Source: an uncultured Alphaproteobacteria bacterium
GTDB taxonomy: Bacteria; Pseudomonadota; Alphaproteobacteria; Rhizobiales; Ancalomicrobiaceae
Direction of reading: 5' to 3'
Length of the DNA: 34,310 nucleotides
NCBI GenBank assembly: GCA_937919435.1
Contig: CALFRR010000245.1
Coordinates: 1 to 34,310 of the forward strand
In this document: in pieces, positions 23,801 to 31,643 of the stretch
Layout: the number at the start of each line of letters is the position of its first letter
Position numbering within the stretch: position 1 is the stretch's first letter
Notes under the pieces: model-generated
Told to the model about the DNA's origin: nothing
Databases searched by the model: none
Seen by the model: only the letters and a program-made list of their open reading frames with translations
Program-made: the position numbers and the translations under genes

Positions 23801-23989
23801 ATCCTCGACCACCTGAGGGGCCTGGCCGGGATATTCGGTGTAGAGGATGACCTGCGTGTCGGAGAGGTCGGGCAAGGCGTCGAGCGGCACGCGCGACACC
23901 GACCAGACGCCGGCGGCGACCAGGAAGGCGGTGGCCAGCAACACGAAGACCATGTTGCGGGCCGACCAGCGGATGAGGGCGGCGATCAT
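20819..23989 (-). CDS. cusA: CusA-type RND copper/silver efflux transporter
   Basis: This 1056-residue inner-membrane RND antiporter of the heavy-metal (HME) class expels Cu(I)/Ag(I) from the periplasm. Key features: DLSDTQV (41-47) near the first periplasmic loop, the proton-relay motif GGIAIAVGAMVDASIVMIENAHKRLE at about 391-416 with Asp402, and the Met sites expected of CusA in YMPSTLPG, TEMFETVI and WTMPLKARTDMLST. It has twelve predicted transmembrane helices in two halves. GGAGGG lies about 7-8 bases before the ATG. It sits between cusB (17 bp upstream) and cusF (11 bp downstream). The Met residues and HME signature favour copper/silver over Zn/Co. Confidence 0.95.
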   Translation of the reverse strand: MIAALIRWSARNMVFVLLATAFLVAAGVWSVSRVPLDALPDLSDTQVILYTEYPGQAPQVVEDQVTYPLTTAMLSVPKSKVVRGFSFFGASFVYIIFEDGTDIYWARSRVLEYLNFAAKRLPEGVTPTLGPDATGVGWVYQYVLTAKNRTLAELRTLQDWYLRYQITKAEGVAEVASVGGFVQQYQVVVDPQKLQAYGISLAKVRQAIRSSNQDVGGRVVEMAETEYVVRGHGYLKGVTDIEGVVLKVDRGTPILVRDVARVEIGPDERRGLTELDGEGEVVSGIALQRFGQNALQVIDNVKAKIAELSAGLPEGVSITSVYDRSDLILRAVDNLKRTLIEESVIVALVCIVFLLHVRSALVAIITLPIGVMIAVMIMNTMGMTSNIMSLGGIAIAVGAMVDASIVMIENAHKRLEHAPPGASRAATLIEAAVEVGPALFFSLLVITVSFLPVFTLEAQEGRLFKPLAFTKTFSMAGAAFLSVTLVPVLMLLFVRGRILPEQKNPVNRFLIWLYRPIIRLVLRAKVATIVLALAVLGVSVVPAMRLGSEFMPALDEGTILYMPSTLPGLSITKAAELLQVQDRIIKSFPEVATVYGKAGRAATATDPAPTEMFETVIDLKPKSEWRPGLTAEGLIAEMDRALQLPGISNAWTMPLKARTDMLSTGIRTPIGIKVFGKDLDEMERVAREIETVVKQVPGTTSAYAERIGGGFYLEIEPKRDQLARYGLSIGDVQEVILTALGGEMVTTTVEGRERFSVNVRYPRDLRSDPDAISRGILLHPEGGAAVPLGQLAEIRLAKGPATIRTENALLSAYIFVDIHGRDIGGYVADARKAVDTQVKMPQGYYVTWSGQFEYMERAKEKLKVVVPVTIGLIFLLLYMNFRRITETLIVMASLPFALVGGIWYMDLLGFNLSVAVAVGFIALAGVAAETGVVMLIYLDHAFEAIKEKRRTEGLPLTIGDVYDAIMEGAVERVRPKMMTVVAIMAGLLPIMWSDGTGSEVMQRIAVPMIGGMVSSTILTLLVIPAIYALVKAREAHAPRAPATPAALPTPEPEPIP

Positions 23990-24005
23990 CGGTCGATCCC
24001 TCCCC

Positions 24006-25268
24006 TCACGGTGCCGGCGATGCCGCCGGGGCGAAGGCCCCGAGAGCGGCTCTGAGGTTGCTTTCGGAATCGATCAGGAAGTTGGCGCGCACCACCACGC
24101 GCTCGCCTTCGGCGACGCCCTCGTCGATGCGCACCCATCCGTCGCTGCGCTGGCCGATCTTGACCTCGCGGGGCTGGAAGCGCCCTTCCGCCACTTCGAC
24201 CAGCACGATCTGCCGCTTGCCGGTGTCGAGCAATGCCGAATCCGGCACGGCGAGGGTCTCGACCGCATCGCCCGTCGCGCCCAGTCGCACCGTCGCATAG
24301 AGGTTGGGGCGCAGCAGTCCCTCGTCGTTGGGGAGTTCGATCCGGACTTTGGCGGTGCGGCTTTCGGCCGAGAGCGTCGGATAGACGAAGCCGACCTTGC
24401 CGGAGAAGCTGCGCCCGGGAAGCGAATTGACGGCGATCTCCGCCGACTGCCCGATCTGAACCGCGCCGAGATCCTGCTCGAAGACGTCGGCGAGGACCCA
24501 GATGCGCTTCAGATCGGCGATCCGGTAGAGCACCTCGCCCGGCATGAAGCGCATACCGCGAACCGCGTTCTTCTCCAGCACGACGCCGTCGGCGGCGGCA
24601 CGATAGGGGACGAGGCGGGACGCCTTGCCGGTCTTCTCGAGGGTGCGGATCTCCTCCTCGTCGATGCCCATGTTGCGCAACCGCTGGAGAGCGGCCTCGG
24701 CGAGCACCCCACCGGCGGCGCGCGCTCCGAGATATTCCTGCTGGGCCAGAACGAGATCGGGACCGTAGACGTCCATCAGCACGTCACCGCGGCGGACCGG
24801 AGATCCGGTCGTGTCGACCCGCAGGGTCTCGATCCACGCCTCGAAGCGGGGCGCGACCACGTATTGCGTGCGCTCGTCGACCGCGACGGTGCCGACGGCC
24901 CGGATCGAGCGCGACACGGTCCGGCGGACGACGGGTTCGGTTCGCACGCCGAGCTTCTGGACCTTCTCCGTTCCGATCGACACGGTTCCCGACGAGGTGT
25001 CCTCGCCCTCGTAGACCGGCACGTAGTCCATCCCCATCGCGTCCTTCTTCGGCGTCGGCGACGTGTCGGGCAGACCCATGGGGTTGCGGTAGTAGAGGAT
25101 CCGGCGCTTCTCGCTCGGCGGTGCGCTCGGCGAGGGAGTGGCTTGGGCGGTCGCACCGTGCCCGGCATGGCCGGTCTGGGCCATCACCGGCGCCGACGGC
25201 AGGGCGAGGCCGACAGCTGCTGCCAGCGCGATCGCGGAAAGAGAGCGTTCGATGACGGAGCGATACAT
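24006..25268 (-). CDS. cusB: CusB-type periplasmic adaptor
   Basis: This 420-residue membrane-fusion protein links CusA to the outer-membrane channel. It has a signal peptide (IALAAAVGLALPSAPVMA), a His-bearing linker (TGHAGHG), and then a heavy-metal-binding motif (YYRNPMGLPDTSPTPKKDAMGMDY, near residues 58-82), which is the CusB N-terminal metal segment with its Met residues. A barrel-sandwich hybrid and coiled-coil region (about 100-260) and a beta-barrel/membrane-proximal domain follow. The ATG at 25268 overlaps the cusC stop by one base; a GTG three bases upstream with GGAGG 6 bases before it is equally good. Its position in a cusC-cusB-cusA-cusF operon supports the assignment. Confidence 0.93.
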   Translation of the reverse strand: MYRSVIERSLSAIALAAAVGLALPSAPVMAQTGHAGHGATAQATPSPSAPPSEKRRILYYRNPMGLPDTSPTPKKDAMGMDYVPVYEGEDTSSGTVSIGTEKVQKLGVRTEPVVRRTVSRSIRAVGTVAVDERTQYVVAPRFEAWIETLRVDTTGSPVRRGDVLMDVYGPDLVLAQQEYLGARAAGGVLAEAALQRLRNMGIDEEEIRTLEKTGKASRLVPYRAAADGVVLEKNAVRGMRFMPGEVLYRIADLKRIWVLADVFEQDLGAVQIGQSAEIAVNSLPGRSFSGKVGFVYPTLSAESRTAKVRIELPNDEGLLRPNLYATVRLGATGDAVETLAVPDSALLDTGKRQIVLVEVAEGRFQPREVKIGQRSDGWVRIDEGVAEGERVVVRANFLIDSESNLRAALGAFAPAASPAP

Positions 25269-26545
25269 CACAGTTCACCTCCGATCAGGCGTTCGATCTC
25301 GGCGAGCCTGACCTGCTCTTCGAACTGCACGGTGATCGATTCGACGAGGGCGCGGCGGAGGCTCTGCTCCGCCGCCAGGACGGCAGGGAACTCCTCGCGT
25401 CCGAGCTGGTAGGCGTTGACCGCCGAGTCCAGGGCGATCCGCGCGTTGGGAACGGTCGTCCCGGTGACGGCGCGCCTTCGCGCCGCCAGAGCATCGAGCA
25501 TCGCCTTGGCCTCGCGGATGTCGGCGGCCACGTCCTGGCGCATCGCCTCCACCTTGGCGCGGGCGGAAGCGGCCATCGCCGTCGCCTCGCGCTGCTCGGC
25601 CTCGCGGCGGCCCCATTGCAGGGGAATGGTCACCTCGACCATGGCGCGGTAGTTGTCGAAGCGGCCATTCTCGCGCATCGCGCCGAGACCCAGTTCGACG
25701 TCGGGGTAGAAATTGCGTTCGGCGAGCCGTTGGGCCCGTTCGGCAGAATTGGCAGCGGCGACGCCTGCTCCGATCGTCGGTGAATCCGCATGAGCGCGGG
25801 CGACCAGTCGTTCGATCACCGCGGCGTCGAGGCGGGGAACGCGGCGGGGATGCGGCGTCGCCGGCAGCGGCGTGCGGGTGTCACGCCCGAGAAGGCGGTT
25901 GAGACGCAGGCGCGCGCGTTCGCGATCGGAGTCGAGGCGGGCGATCTCCGCCCTGAGTGCGCTGCTTTCGGCTTCGGCGCCGGTGGCATCCGCCTGTTTG
26001 CCGGCACTCTGCGCATAGCGCTGCCGAGCGATGTCGGCGAGCCGTCTCACCGTCGTGGCGAGCCGGCGTGTCTCGTCCGCCGCCAGATGGGCCACATGAT
26101 ACTCGGCATAGGCGACCTTGACGCGATAGGCGACCTGGTTCTCGACGTCGCGTGCCGTGGCGCGCGCCTTCATCGCATCCCATTCGGCGATTTCGCGCTT
26201 GAGTTCGAGCTTGCCCCAGAGAGGCAGCATCTGGCGCACCTCGTAGAGTTCCTCGGATATCCGGCCCGACGGAGCGAGGCTCCGACCGGCCCGGGGCGAG
26301 GCGAGCTCGACCTTGAACTTCGGGTCGTCGAGGGCGCCGGCGGCGTCGACACGAGCTCGTGCCGCATCGGCTTCGAGAGCCGCGGCCGCGATGTCCGGGT
26401 TCATCCGCCGGGCCATGTCGATGAGCTTGCCGATCTCGCTCGCCGGCTCGGCGCGGGCGGCCCCGCTCACCAGGCCGACGAACAGGACGGCCCCGAGCGC
26501 GACCCCGACAGGATGGCGGTATGGGCCGAGAATGTGGAACAGCAT
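25268..26545 (-). CDS. cusC: CusC-like TolC-family outer-membrane channel
   Basis: This 425-residue TolC-family protein forms the outer-membrane duct of the pump. A signal peptide (residues ~12-32, VGVALGAVLFVGLVSGAARA) is followed by two TolC-type repeats with long Ala/Arg/Glu-rich helices (ALEADAARARVDAAGAL; ADIAAAALEAD). It has no lipobox Cys, unlike E. coli CusC. Pfam OEP-type patterns (PDIAAAAL, LPLWGKLEL, YPDVELGLGAM) are visible. GGAG is 8 bases before the ATG at 26545. It is the second gene of the operon, following the DUF411 gene by 92 bp, and overlaps cusB by one base. The other TolC gene in the island (14376-15824) is only distantly similar. Confidence 0.88.
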   Translation of the reverse strand: MLFHILGPYRHPVGVALGAVLFVGLVSGAARAEPASEIGKLIDMARRMNPDIAAAALEADAARARVDAAGALDDPKFKVELASPRAGRSLAPSGRISEELYEVRQMLPLWGKLELKREIAEWDAMKARATARDVENQVAYRVKVAYAEYHVAHLAADETRRLATTVRRLADIARQRYAQSAGKQADATGAEAESSALRAEIARLDSDRERARLRLNRLLGRDTRTPLPATPHPRRVPRLDAAVIERLVARAHADSPTIGAGVAAANSAERAQRLAERNFYPDVELGLGAMRENGRFDNYRAMVEVTIPLQWGRREAEQREATAMAASARAKVEAMRQDVAADIREAKAMLDALAARRRAVTGTTVPNARIALDSAVNAYQLGREEFPAVLAAEQSLRRALVESITVQFEEQVRLAEIERLIGGEL

Positions 26546-26637
26546 GACGACTACTCCGAAGATCGTCGTAGAGAGCGTGGAGGCGGTTCGGCGATCGTCG
26601 CTCGATCCGACGGTGACCGCGACCGGCTGGCGATGTC

Positions 26638-27087
26638 TCAGTGTCGCGCGAAGACCTGGGTGCGGCCGTCCGCGTCGAAGCCGAGCACCTCGTAGGACGG
26701 TCCGACGGGACCCATTCCCGGTGCGCCGCTCGGCATGCCGGGGACCGCGAGGCCCTTAATGGCCGGGCGCTCCGCCAGCAGGCGGCGAATGTCGGAGGCG
26801 GGAACGTGACCCTCGACCACATAACCGTCGACGACCGAGGTATGGCAGGACGCCAGCTGCGAGCCGATTCCGTTGGCCGTCTTGATCGGCTCGACGTCGT
26901 CGAAGTCATGAACCGTGACGTCGAAGCCCTGTGAGGTCATGTGCCGCACCCATCCGCCACAACAGCCGCAGAGGGGTGATTTCCAAACCTCCACGCGCGC
27001 TCCGGCCGAGGCCGGAGAGGCGACGAAGGCGATCGACAGGAGGCCCAGGAGGGCCAAACGGCGAGAGATTGCGACCGTGTCCGACAT
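26638..27087 (-). CDS. DUF411 family periplasmic metal-binding protein
   Basis: This 149-residue exported protein has a signal peptide (LALLGLLSIAFVASPASA) and the DUF411 pattern: KSPLCGCCGGW with Cys40, Cys42 and Cys43, the conserved region KTANGIGSQLASCHT, and DGYVVEGHVPASDI. DUF411 proteins are found next to copper-resistance genes and the Cys-rich motif probably binds Cu. Its exact role is not established. GGAG lies 8 bases before the ATG. It opens the leftward operon followed by cusC, cusB, cusA and cusF. Confidence 0.93.
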   Translation of the reverse strand: MSDTVAISRRLALLGLLSIAFVASPASAGARVEVWKSPLCGCCGGWVRHMTSQGFDVTVHDFDDVEPIKTANGIGSQLASCHTSVVDGYVVEGHVPASDIRRLLAERPAIKGLAVPGMPSGAPGMGPVGPSYEVLGFDADGRTQVFARH

Positions 27088-27228
27088 TTATTTATCTCCG
27101 CGACAGCGCGAGTCGAATGGGACTCGACGCCGAATGGACGTTCGATGACCGTCGGTTCGGGGCATACGGCATCACCGACCGACGCTCGAAGGTCTCTCGA
27201 AGCGCGCGGACGACCGACGAGGCCGAAG

Positions 27229-27645
27229 TCACGCAGCGATCGAGAGAGTGCGAACGCAGAGGCGCGGAGGTCTGAGGTCGGGAGCGCGATCGATCCCGGC
27301 GCGCAGCCGGGACGCGACGGGCGGCGGCTCCACCGAGACGCCGATCATCGGCGCCGGTTCCGTCGTCGGGGCGATGGCGGGCAGGTTGACGCAGGCCCCG
27401 CCGATGGCGCAGGCGACGCCGTGCCACAGGTGGGTGTGGTCACCACACGGCGAGCTCAAGGGAGGTCGCAACGAGGCATCGTCGTGCGTGCCGGCCATGC
27501 CGGGGCAATCGTCGTGCGCGACGACGGTCACGCCGGAGGGAGGCGACCCGGCGAGGTGAGCGGCGGCCGGCACCATGGCGACGACGAGCGTGGCCATCAA
27601 CCAGAGGCCTGCCATCATCATCCGAATTGCCCGTCCGGCTCGCAT
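27229..27645 (-). CDS. Small Cys/His-rich exported protein
   Basis: This 138-residue protein has an N-terminal hydrophobic signal or anchor (MMMAGLWLMATLVVAMVPAAAHLAG), then Cys/His pairs (VAHDDCPGMAGTHDD, SSPCGDHTHLWHGVACAIGGACV), then a Pro/Arg tail (GIDRAPDLRPPR). I do not recognise a named family, but small DUF2946-like exported proteins with this layout are common in copper islands. The ATG at 27645 (MRAGRAIRMMMAGLW) is the one that puts the hydrophobic signal at the N-terminus; a longer upstream frame is not supported. It is separated from DUF411 by a 141-bp gap. It shares its tail motif with the protein at 16184-16594. Confidence 0.65.
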   Translation of the reverse strand: MRAGRAIRMMMAGLWLMATLVVAMVPAAAHLAGSPPSGVTVVAHDDCPGMAGTHDDASLRPPLSSPCGDHTHLWHGVACAIGGACVNLPAIAPTTEPAPMIGVSVEPPPVASRLRAGIDRAPDLRPPRLCVRTLSIAA

Positions 27646-27943
27646 GGGATCTCGCCCGTTTCGACGAAAGAAGTCGTATGCTGCATGATCGAGACAGCCC
27701 GGTACAAGTAAGTAGGACACCGGGGAATATTGTAAACCGACGATTGCGACGAGCCCAAAGGCTTCGACGCGATGCGGCGAACGACCCATTTCCGATCGTT
27801 CGATCCGGTATTGCATCGGGCTCGGCCCGTCAACCGAGTCATCGACCGCCGAACCTTCTCGTTACACATTGAAACACGGCTGCAAAAGCGTCTCCGCCTT
27901 CTGGTGCTAGCTTCACATCGGAAATTCGATGAGGAGACGTGTC
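27646..27943. other. 298-bp divergent intergenic region
   Basis: This gap lies between the leftward Cys/His-rich gene and the rightward Spy-like gene. It should carry the promoters of both, but I see no clear palindrome or -35/-10 pair I would trust. The ribosome binding site of the Spy-like gene (27931-27936) lies at its right end. Confidence 0.5.
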
Positions 27944-28498
27944 ATGAAGATGCTGCGAGAAATCTGTGCGACCGCCTTGATGTTGGGTCTGATCGGGCCG
28001 GCTCTGGCGTTGGATGCGCATCATCCAGCGGATGCCCCGGCGGCAGCCACGGCACCCGCCACACCTCCCAAAGCCCAACAGCAGCCCGGCATGATGGGCA
28101 TGATGAGCATGATGGGAGGCTCGGGCGGCGCCATGGGGATGATGCAGATGATGGCCCCGGAACGCGTCGATGCGCGCCTCGCCGAACTCGCCACCTCTTT
28201 GAAGATCACATCGGCGCAAGCGAAGGCCTGGGAGACATTCGCCGCCGCGCTTCGCGCCAATGCCCAGGGCATGTCCGATGCCATGACCACGATGCAGGGC
28301 GGCATGTCGGGAGCTGGAGGCGGTATGGCCCAGACCGCGCTCGGGCGGATCGAGATGCACGAGCGCGTGATGAGCGCTCGCCTCGACGCTCTGCGCCAAG
28401 TGAAGGCGGCGTTGCAGCCGCTCTACGCCGGCTTCGACAAGCAACAGAGAGAGACGGCCGATCGGCTGCTGATGCCCGGCATGATGGGCGCCATGTGA
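27944..28498 (+). CDS. Met-rich Spy/CpxP-like periplasmic protein
   Basis: This 184-residue exported protein has a signal peptide (LREICATALMLGLIGPALAL) and a Met-rich segment (PGMMGMMSMMGGSGG, GMMQMM) followed by a helical part with an LTxxQ-type motif (SLKITSAQ) and a second repeat near TALGRIEMHERVM. This is the pattern of Spy/CpxP periplasmic chaperone or metal-sensor accessory proteins. Met clusters can bind Cu(I). GAGGAG lies 7 bases before the ATG at 27944; five codons of an upstream frame are not supported. It begins a rightward operon with the DUF2933, methyltransferase-like and two-component genes, so it may help sense copper or protect envelope proteins under copper stress. Confidence 0.82.
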   Translation: MKMLREICATALMLGLIGPALALDAHHPADAPAAATAPATPPKAQQQPGMMGMMSMMGGSGGAMGMMQMMAPERVDARLAELATSLKITSAQAKAWETFAAALRANAQGMSDAMTTMQGGMSGAGGGMAQTALGRIEMHERVMSARLDALRQVKAALQPLYAGFDKQQRETADRLLMPGMMGAM

Positions 28499-28545
28499 GA
28501 CCGGGTCCCGGGCGCTCGGCGACCGGACCTTCGAGGAGAGCGAAA

Positions 28546-28860
28546 ATGCCGACCGACTGTCACAACCAGGAGCGCGGCGCTGCGCCCGATGCCGAACACT
28601 CTCACCTCGCCGGTCATCCGGATCGGGGTCGAGGTGGTGGATTCTGGCGTTCGAGAGCCGGGCTGACGGCGGCCGTCTTCCTGGCCGTCGCCGCCTTCCT
28701 CCTGCTCTCCGAACACCGTGCTCACGCCCTGGGCGCCTTGCCCTACCTCCTGATTTTGGCCTGCCCCCTGATGCATCTGTTCATGCACCACGGTCACGGC
28801 GGTCATGGTGGTCACAGCGACCGAGGACCCGATCCAAACCAGCCGTCGCGGGGAGGTTGA
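28546..28860 (+). CDS. DUF2933 small membrane protein
   Basis: This 104-residue protein begins with a hydrophilic ~33-residue stretch. A first transmembrane helix (AGLTAAVFLAVAAFLLLSEH), a second (LPYLLILACPLMHLFMH) and a His-rich end (HHGHGGHGGHSD) follow. The HALGALPYLLILACPLMHLFMH core is typical of DUF2933 proteins. These occur in copper-resistance loci but have no known biochemical role. The His cluster next to the membrane could bind metal. The ATG at 28546 has GAGGAG 7 bases upstream. It ends 4 bp before the methyltransferase-like gene, so the two are probably co-translated. Confidence 0.85.
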   Translation: MPTDCHNQERGAAPDAEHSHLAGHPDRGRGGGFWRSRAGLTAAVFLAVAAFLLLSEHRAHALGALPYLLILACPLMHLFMHHGHGGHGGHSDRGPDPNQPSRGG

Positions 28861-28864
28861 CGCT

Positions 28865-29533
28865 ATGGAAAGTCCTTCGTCATCCTACGGACTCTGGGGA
28901 CTGGTCGTTCTCAATTCGGCGATCTTCATCCTCTTCGCTTTCAGCTTCTTCAAACCGAAGACCCGCCGCGACTGGACCTCGTTCAGCATGTTCGGCGCGT
29001 TTCTCATCGCGCTGTTCGTCGAGATGTACGGCTTCCCGCTCACCATCTTCCTCCTGTCGGGCTGGCTGCAGGGCCGCTATCCGAACGTCGACTGGTTCTC
29101 CCACGACGCGGGGCACCTGCTCGAGGCGACCCTCGGCTGGCGCACCAATCCGCATTTCGGTCCGTTCCACATGCTCAGCTTCGTCCTCGTCGGTGCCGGG
29201 TTCGTGCTCGTCAGTGTCGCCTGGAAGGAGCTCTTCACCGCCCAACGCCTGGGAACGCTCGCGACCACCGGCCCCTACGCGCATGTGAGACATCCCCAAT
29301 ACATCGGCTTCGTGCTGGTCCTGCTCGGGTTCCTCGTGCAATGGCCGACGATCCTCACGCTGGCGATGTTCCCGGTGCTGGTCGTCATGTACGTCCGCCT
29401 CGCCCGCATCGAAGAGAAGGAGGTCGCCGCAGAATTCGGCGACGCCCATGCGGCCTACGCGGCGCAGGTCCCGGCGTTCATTCCCCGGTGGCGCCGATCG
29501 TCGCCACCCCGTAGCCTGTCCCGGCCGGGTTGA
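28865..29533 (+). CDS. Isoprenylcysteine methyltransferase-like membrane protein
   Basis: This 222-residue membrane protein has about five predicted transmembrane helices (about 9-25, 36-58, 98-115, 143-160 and a partial one near 165-175). The C-terminal motif GPYAHVRHPQYIGF, then LLGFLVQWPT, then EEKEVAAEFGDAHAAY is the S-adenosylmethionine-binding pattern of ICMT/PEMT-type membrane methyltransferases. In bacterial genomes such genes are usually annotated as isoprenylcysteine carboxyl-methyltransferase family with unknown substrate. In copper loci it sits with DUF2933, as here. The ATG at 28865 has GGAGG 9 bases upstream. A lipid or protein envelope target is possible; nothing in the sequence fixes it. 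Confidence 0.85.
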   Translation: MESPSSSYGLWGLVVLNSAIFILFAFSFFKPKTRRDWTSFSMFGAFLIALFVEMYGFPLTIFLLSGWLQGRYPNVDWFSHDAGHLLEATLGWRTNPHFGPFHMLSFVLVGAGFVLVSVAWKELFTAQRLGTLATTGPYAHVRHPQYIGFVLVLLGFLVQWPTILTLAMFPVLVVMYVRLARIEEKEVAAEFGDAHAAYAAQVPAFIPRWRRSSPPRSLSRPG

Positions 29534-29556
29534 CCGGACCGAAGTGAGGAAGCCTC

Positions 29557-30285
29557 ATGGAGCCGACGCAGCATCACATCCTCGTCGTCGACGACCACAA
29601 GGACATTCGCGACCTGCTCGGGCAGTTCCTGCGCAAGCACGACCTGAAGGTGACGACGGCGCGCGACGGCTACGAGATGCGGGAGTGCCTCACGAGCGGT
29701 CCCGTCGATCTGGTCGTCCTCGACCTGATGTTGCCCGGCGAGGGGGGATTGTCGCTCTGCCGGGAACTCCGGACCCGATCCCTGACCCCTGTGATCATGC
29801 TGACCGCTCTCGGCGAGGAAGCCGACCGGGTCGTCGGTTTGGAAATGGGCGCCGACGACTATGTGACAAAGCCCTTCAGCCCAAGGGAGTTGCTGGCCCG
29901 GATCAAGGCGGTGTTGAGGAGGTCCTCGGCACAGGGCGACGCGCCCCCTTCGGCGACGGGCGGGCGTCTCCTCGCCTTCGCCGGCTGGACCCTGGATCTG
30001 GTACGTCGGGAGCTCCGATCTTCGGATGGCACGCTCGTCGACCTCACCACCGGGGAGTTCGATCTCCTCAGTGCCTTCGCCGAACATCCGCAGCGCATTC
30101 TCAGCCGCGACGATCTGTTCGAGGTGAGCCGCGGGCGCGGCAGTGCGACCGCGGCCTTCGACCGTGCCATCGACGTCCAGGTCAGCCGTTTGCGGCGCAA
30201 GCTCGACACCAGCCCGGACGACGGAATGATCAAGACCGTCCGCAACGCCGGTTATGTCTTCACCGTGCCGGTGGAACGACTGTGA
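29557..30285 (+). CDS. OmpR-family response regulator
   Basis: This 242-residue response regulator has a receiver domain (about 6-118) with the acidic pocket Asp12/Asp13, phospho-acceptor Asp56 in VVLDLMLPG, Thr83 in MLTALG and Lys105 in VTKPF. A C-terminal winged-helix DNA-binding domain of the OmpR/PhoB type follows (about 140-240; LDLVRRELR, LTTGEFDLL, ISRDDLFEVSRG, AIDVQVSRLRRKL, IKTVRNAGYVF). It overlaps the kinase start by 4 bp. AGGAAG precedes the ATG. The cluster suggests control of the copper genes, as in CusRS/CopRS systems, but its regulon cannot be read from the sequence. Confidence 0.94.
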   Translation: MEPTQHHILVVDDHKDIRDLLGQFLRKHDLKVTTARDGYEMRECLTSGPVDLVVLDLMLPGEGGLSLCRELRTRSLTPVIMLTALGEEADRVVGLEMGADDYVTKPFSPRELLARIKAVLRRSSAQGDAPPSATGGRLLAFAGWTLDLVRRELRSSDGTLVDLTTGEFDLLSAFAEHPQRILSRDDLFEVSRGRGSATAAFDRAIDVQVSRLRRKLDTSPDDGMIKTVRNAGYVFTVPVERL

Positions 30286-31637
30286 AACTCCGCCACCTCC
30301 TTCCCGACAGCATCGCCGGACGAACGATCGCCATCCTGGTGGTCGGCCTCACGGCGTCGCATCTGGTCAGCATCGGGGCCTACCACTTCGACGCATCGTC
30401 GCTGGACGAACGAACCTTCGAGCACCGCCTCGCCGACACATTGGTGAGCGTGCGCACCTCTCTGGCCGAAGCCGCCCCCCAGGAGCGAGACCACCTCGCC
30501 CGCCTTCTGACGACACCGTCGTTCGACGTCCATTTGGACGGTGCGTCCGCAACGGAACCGAAGGACCGAGCAGAGGCCATCGCCGCCGACCTCGAGGGAT
30601 TGCGGGGGCGTCTCGACGCCCTGCGCCCCGAACTGCGAGAGTGGGACCTGTCGCTTCGTCACGTCGTCGCCGGTCGGGAGGGTGACGGCCGACGGGCCGA
30701 GACCATCGTCGCCTCCGTATCGCTTCCTGGCGAGACCGTCGTGCGCCTCCATGCGGCGCCGCCGGACGACGACATGTATGCGTCGACCCGCGTTCTGCTC
30801 TCGACCGGCTTGATGGCGGCGACGGTTCTCGCGCTGTCTCTCCTGATGATCCGCGCCACCTTGGCTCCTCTTCGCGCCATGGGACGGGCCGCCGAGCGAT
30901 TGGGGGTCGATGTGGGGGCGCCGCCGCTGGCAGAAGACGGGCCTGCGGAAATCCGCTCCGCGGCCCGGGCCTTCAACGATATGCAGCATCGCATCGAGCG
31001 GCTCTTGGAAGACCGCACGCAAATGCTGGCGGCGGTGTCTCACGATCTGCGGACCCCCCTTACCGTGATGCAACTGCGTACCGAATTCATCGAAGACGAT
31101 GAATTGAGAAGAAGATTCATCGCCGACATTTCCGAAATGGAGGCGATGATCGTCTCGACGCTCTCTTACTTGAGAGATGAACGAGCGGGTGAGCACAGTG
31201 AGGTCGTCGATCTCGCAGCGCTGGTCGAGACCATATGTGACGGTTTCGCCGATGCCGGTCGTCCGGTGGCCTACGAGGGACCGGGTAGGCTACCGTTCAG
31301 ATGTCGAGCCATCGCCCTCAAGCGCGCCTTCACCAACCTTGTCGACAACGGCTTGAAATACGGAAAGCGGGTCTCGGTGGGGCTCACGATCCTCGATGGC
31401 GTCGTCGTCGTCACCATCGACGACGAGGGACCGGGCATTCCCAAGGCCGAACGGGAGCGAGTATTCGCTCCATTCTATCGTCTCGAGGACTCCCGCAACA
31501 AGGAAACCGGCGGCTTCGGGCTCGGCATGGCCGTGGCGCGCACCACGATCCGCGCCCATGGAGGCGACATCGCGCTAGGCGATCGGCCGGGTGGCGGCCT
31601 GCGGGTCACCGTGACCCTGCCGCACGTACGCGGGTGA
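30282..31637 (+). CDS. EnvZ/CusS-type sensor histidine kinase
   Basis: This 451-residue membrane sensor kinase has a first transmembrane helix (about 13-34), a periplasmic sensor region (about 36-170) and a second transmembrane helix (171-191). It has a HAMP linker (about 193-245; LRAMGRAAERLG, PAEIRSAARAFNDM), the phospho-acceptor H box (AVSHDLRTPL, His254), and the ATPase domain with N box (NLVDNGLKYG), G1 (DEGPGIP), F box (FYRLED) and G2 (GFGLGMAVA). The GTG start at 30282 overlaps the response regulator stop, so the two are coupled. The periplasmic part has only a few His and no Cys, so a copper sensor role is inferred from context. Confidence 0.92.
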   Translation: MKLRHLLPDSIAGRTIAILVVGLTASHLVSIGAYHFDASSLDERTFEHRLADTLVSVRTSLAEAAPQERDHLARLLTTPSFDVHLDGASATEPKDRAEAIAADLEGLRGRLDALRPELREWDLSLRHVVAGREGDGRRAETIVASVSLPGETVVRLHAAPPDDDMYASTRVLLSTGLMAATVLALSLLMIRATLAPLRAMGRAAERLGVDVGAPPLAEDGPAEIRSAARAFNDMQHRIERLLEDRTQMLAAVSHDLRTPLTVMQLRTEFIEDDELRRRFIADISEMEAMIVSTLSYLRDERAGEHSEVVDLAALVETICDGFADAGRPVAYEGPGRLPFRCRAIALKRAFTNLVDNGLKYGKRVSVGLTILDGVVVVTIDDEGPGIPKAERERVFAPFYRLEDSRNKETGGFGLGMAVARTTIRAHGGDIALGDRPGGGLRVTVTLPHVRG

Positions 31638-31643
31638 TCGATG

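Noticed and set aside
20882..24055. Open frame of about 1057 codons on the plus strand
   Set aside because: It is the antisense shadow of cusA. Its His/Asp/Arg-rich composition is that of GC-rich shadow frames and no family motif appears.
23847..25412. Plus-strand frame of 521 codons opposite cusB and parts of its neighbours
   Set aside because: It crosses the real gene boundaries of cusA, cusB and cusC and has no ribosome binding site or domain.
29448..30281. Possible long N-terminal extension of the sensor kinase
   Set aside because: The frame upstream of the GTG at 30282 lies on top of the response regulator; the coupled start and the membrane helix just after it support the shorter protein.
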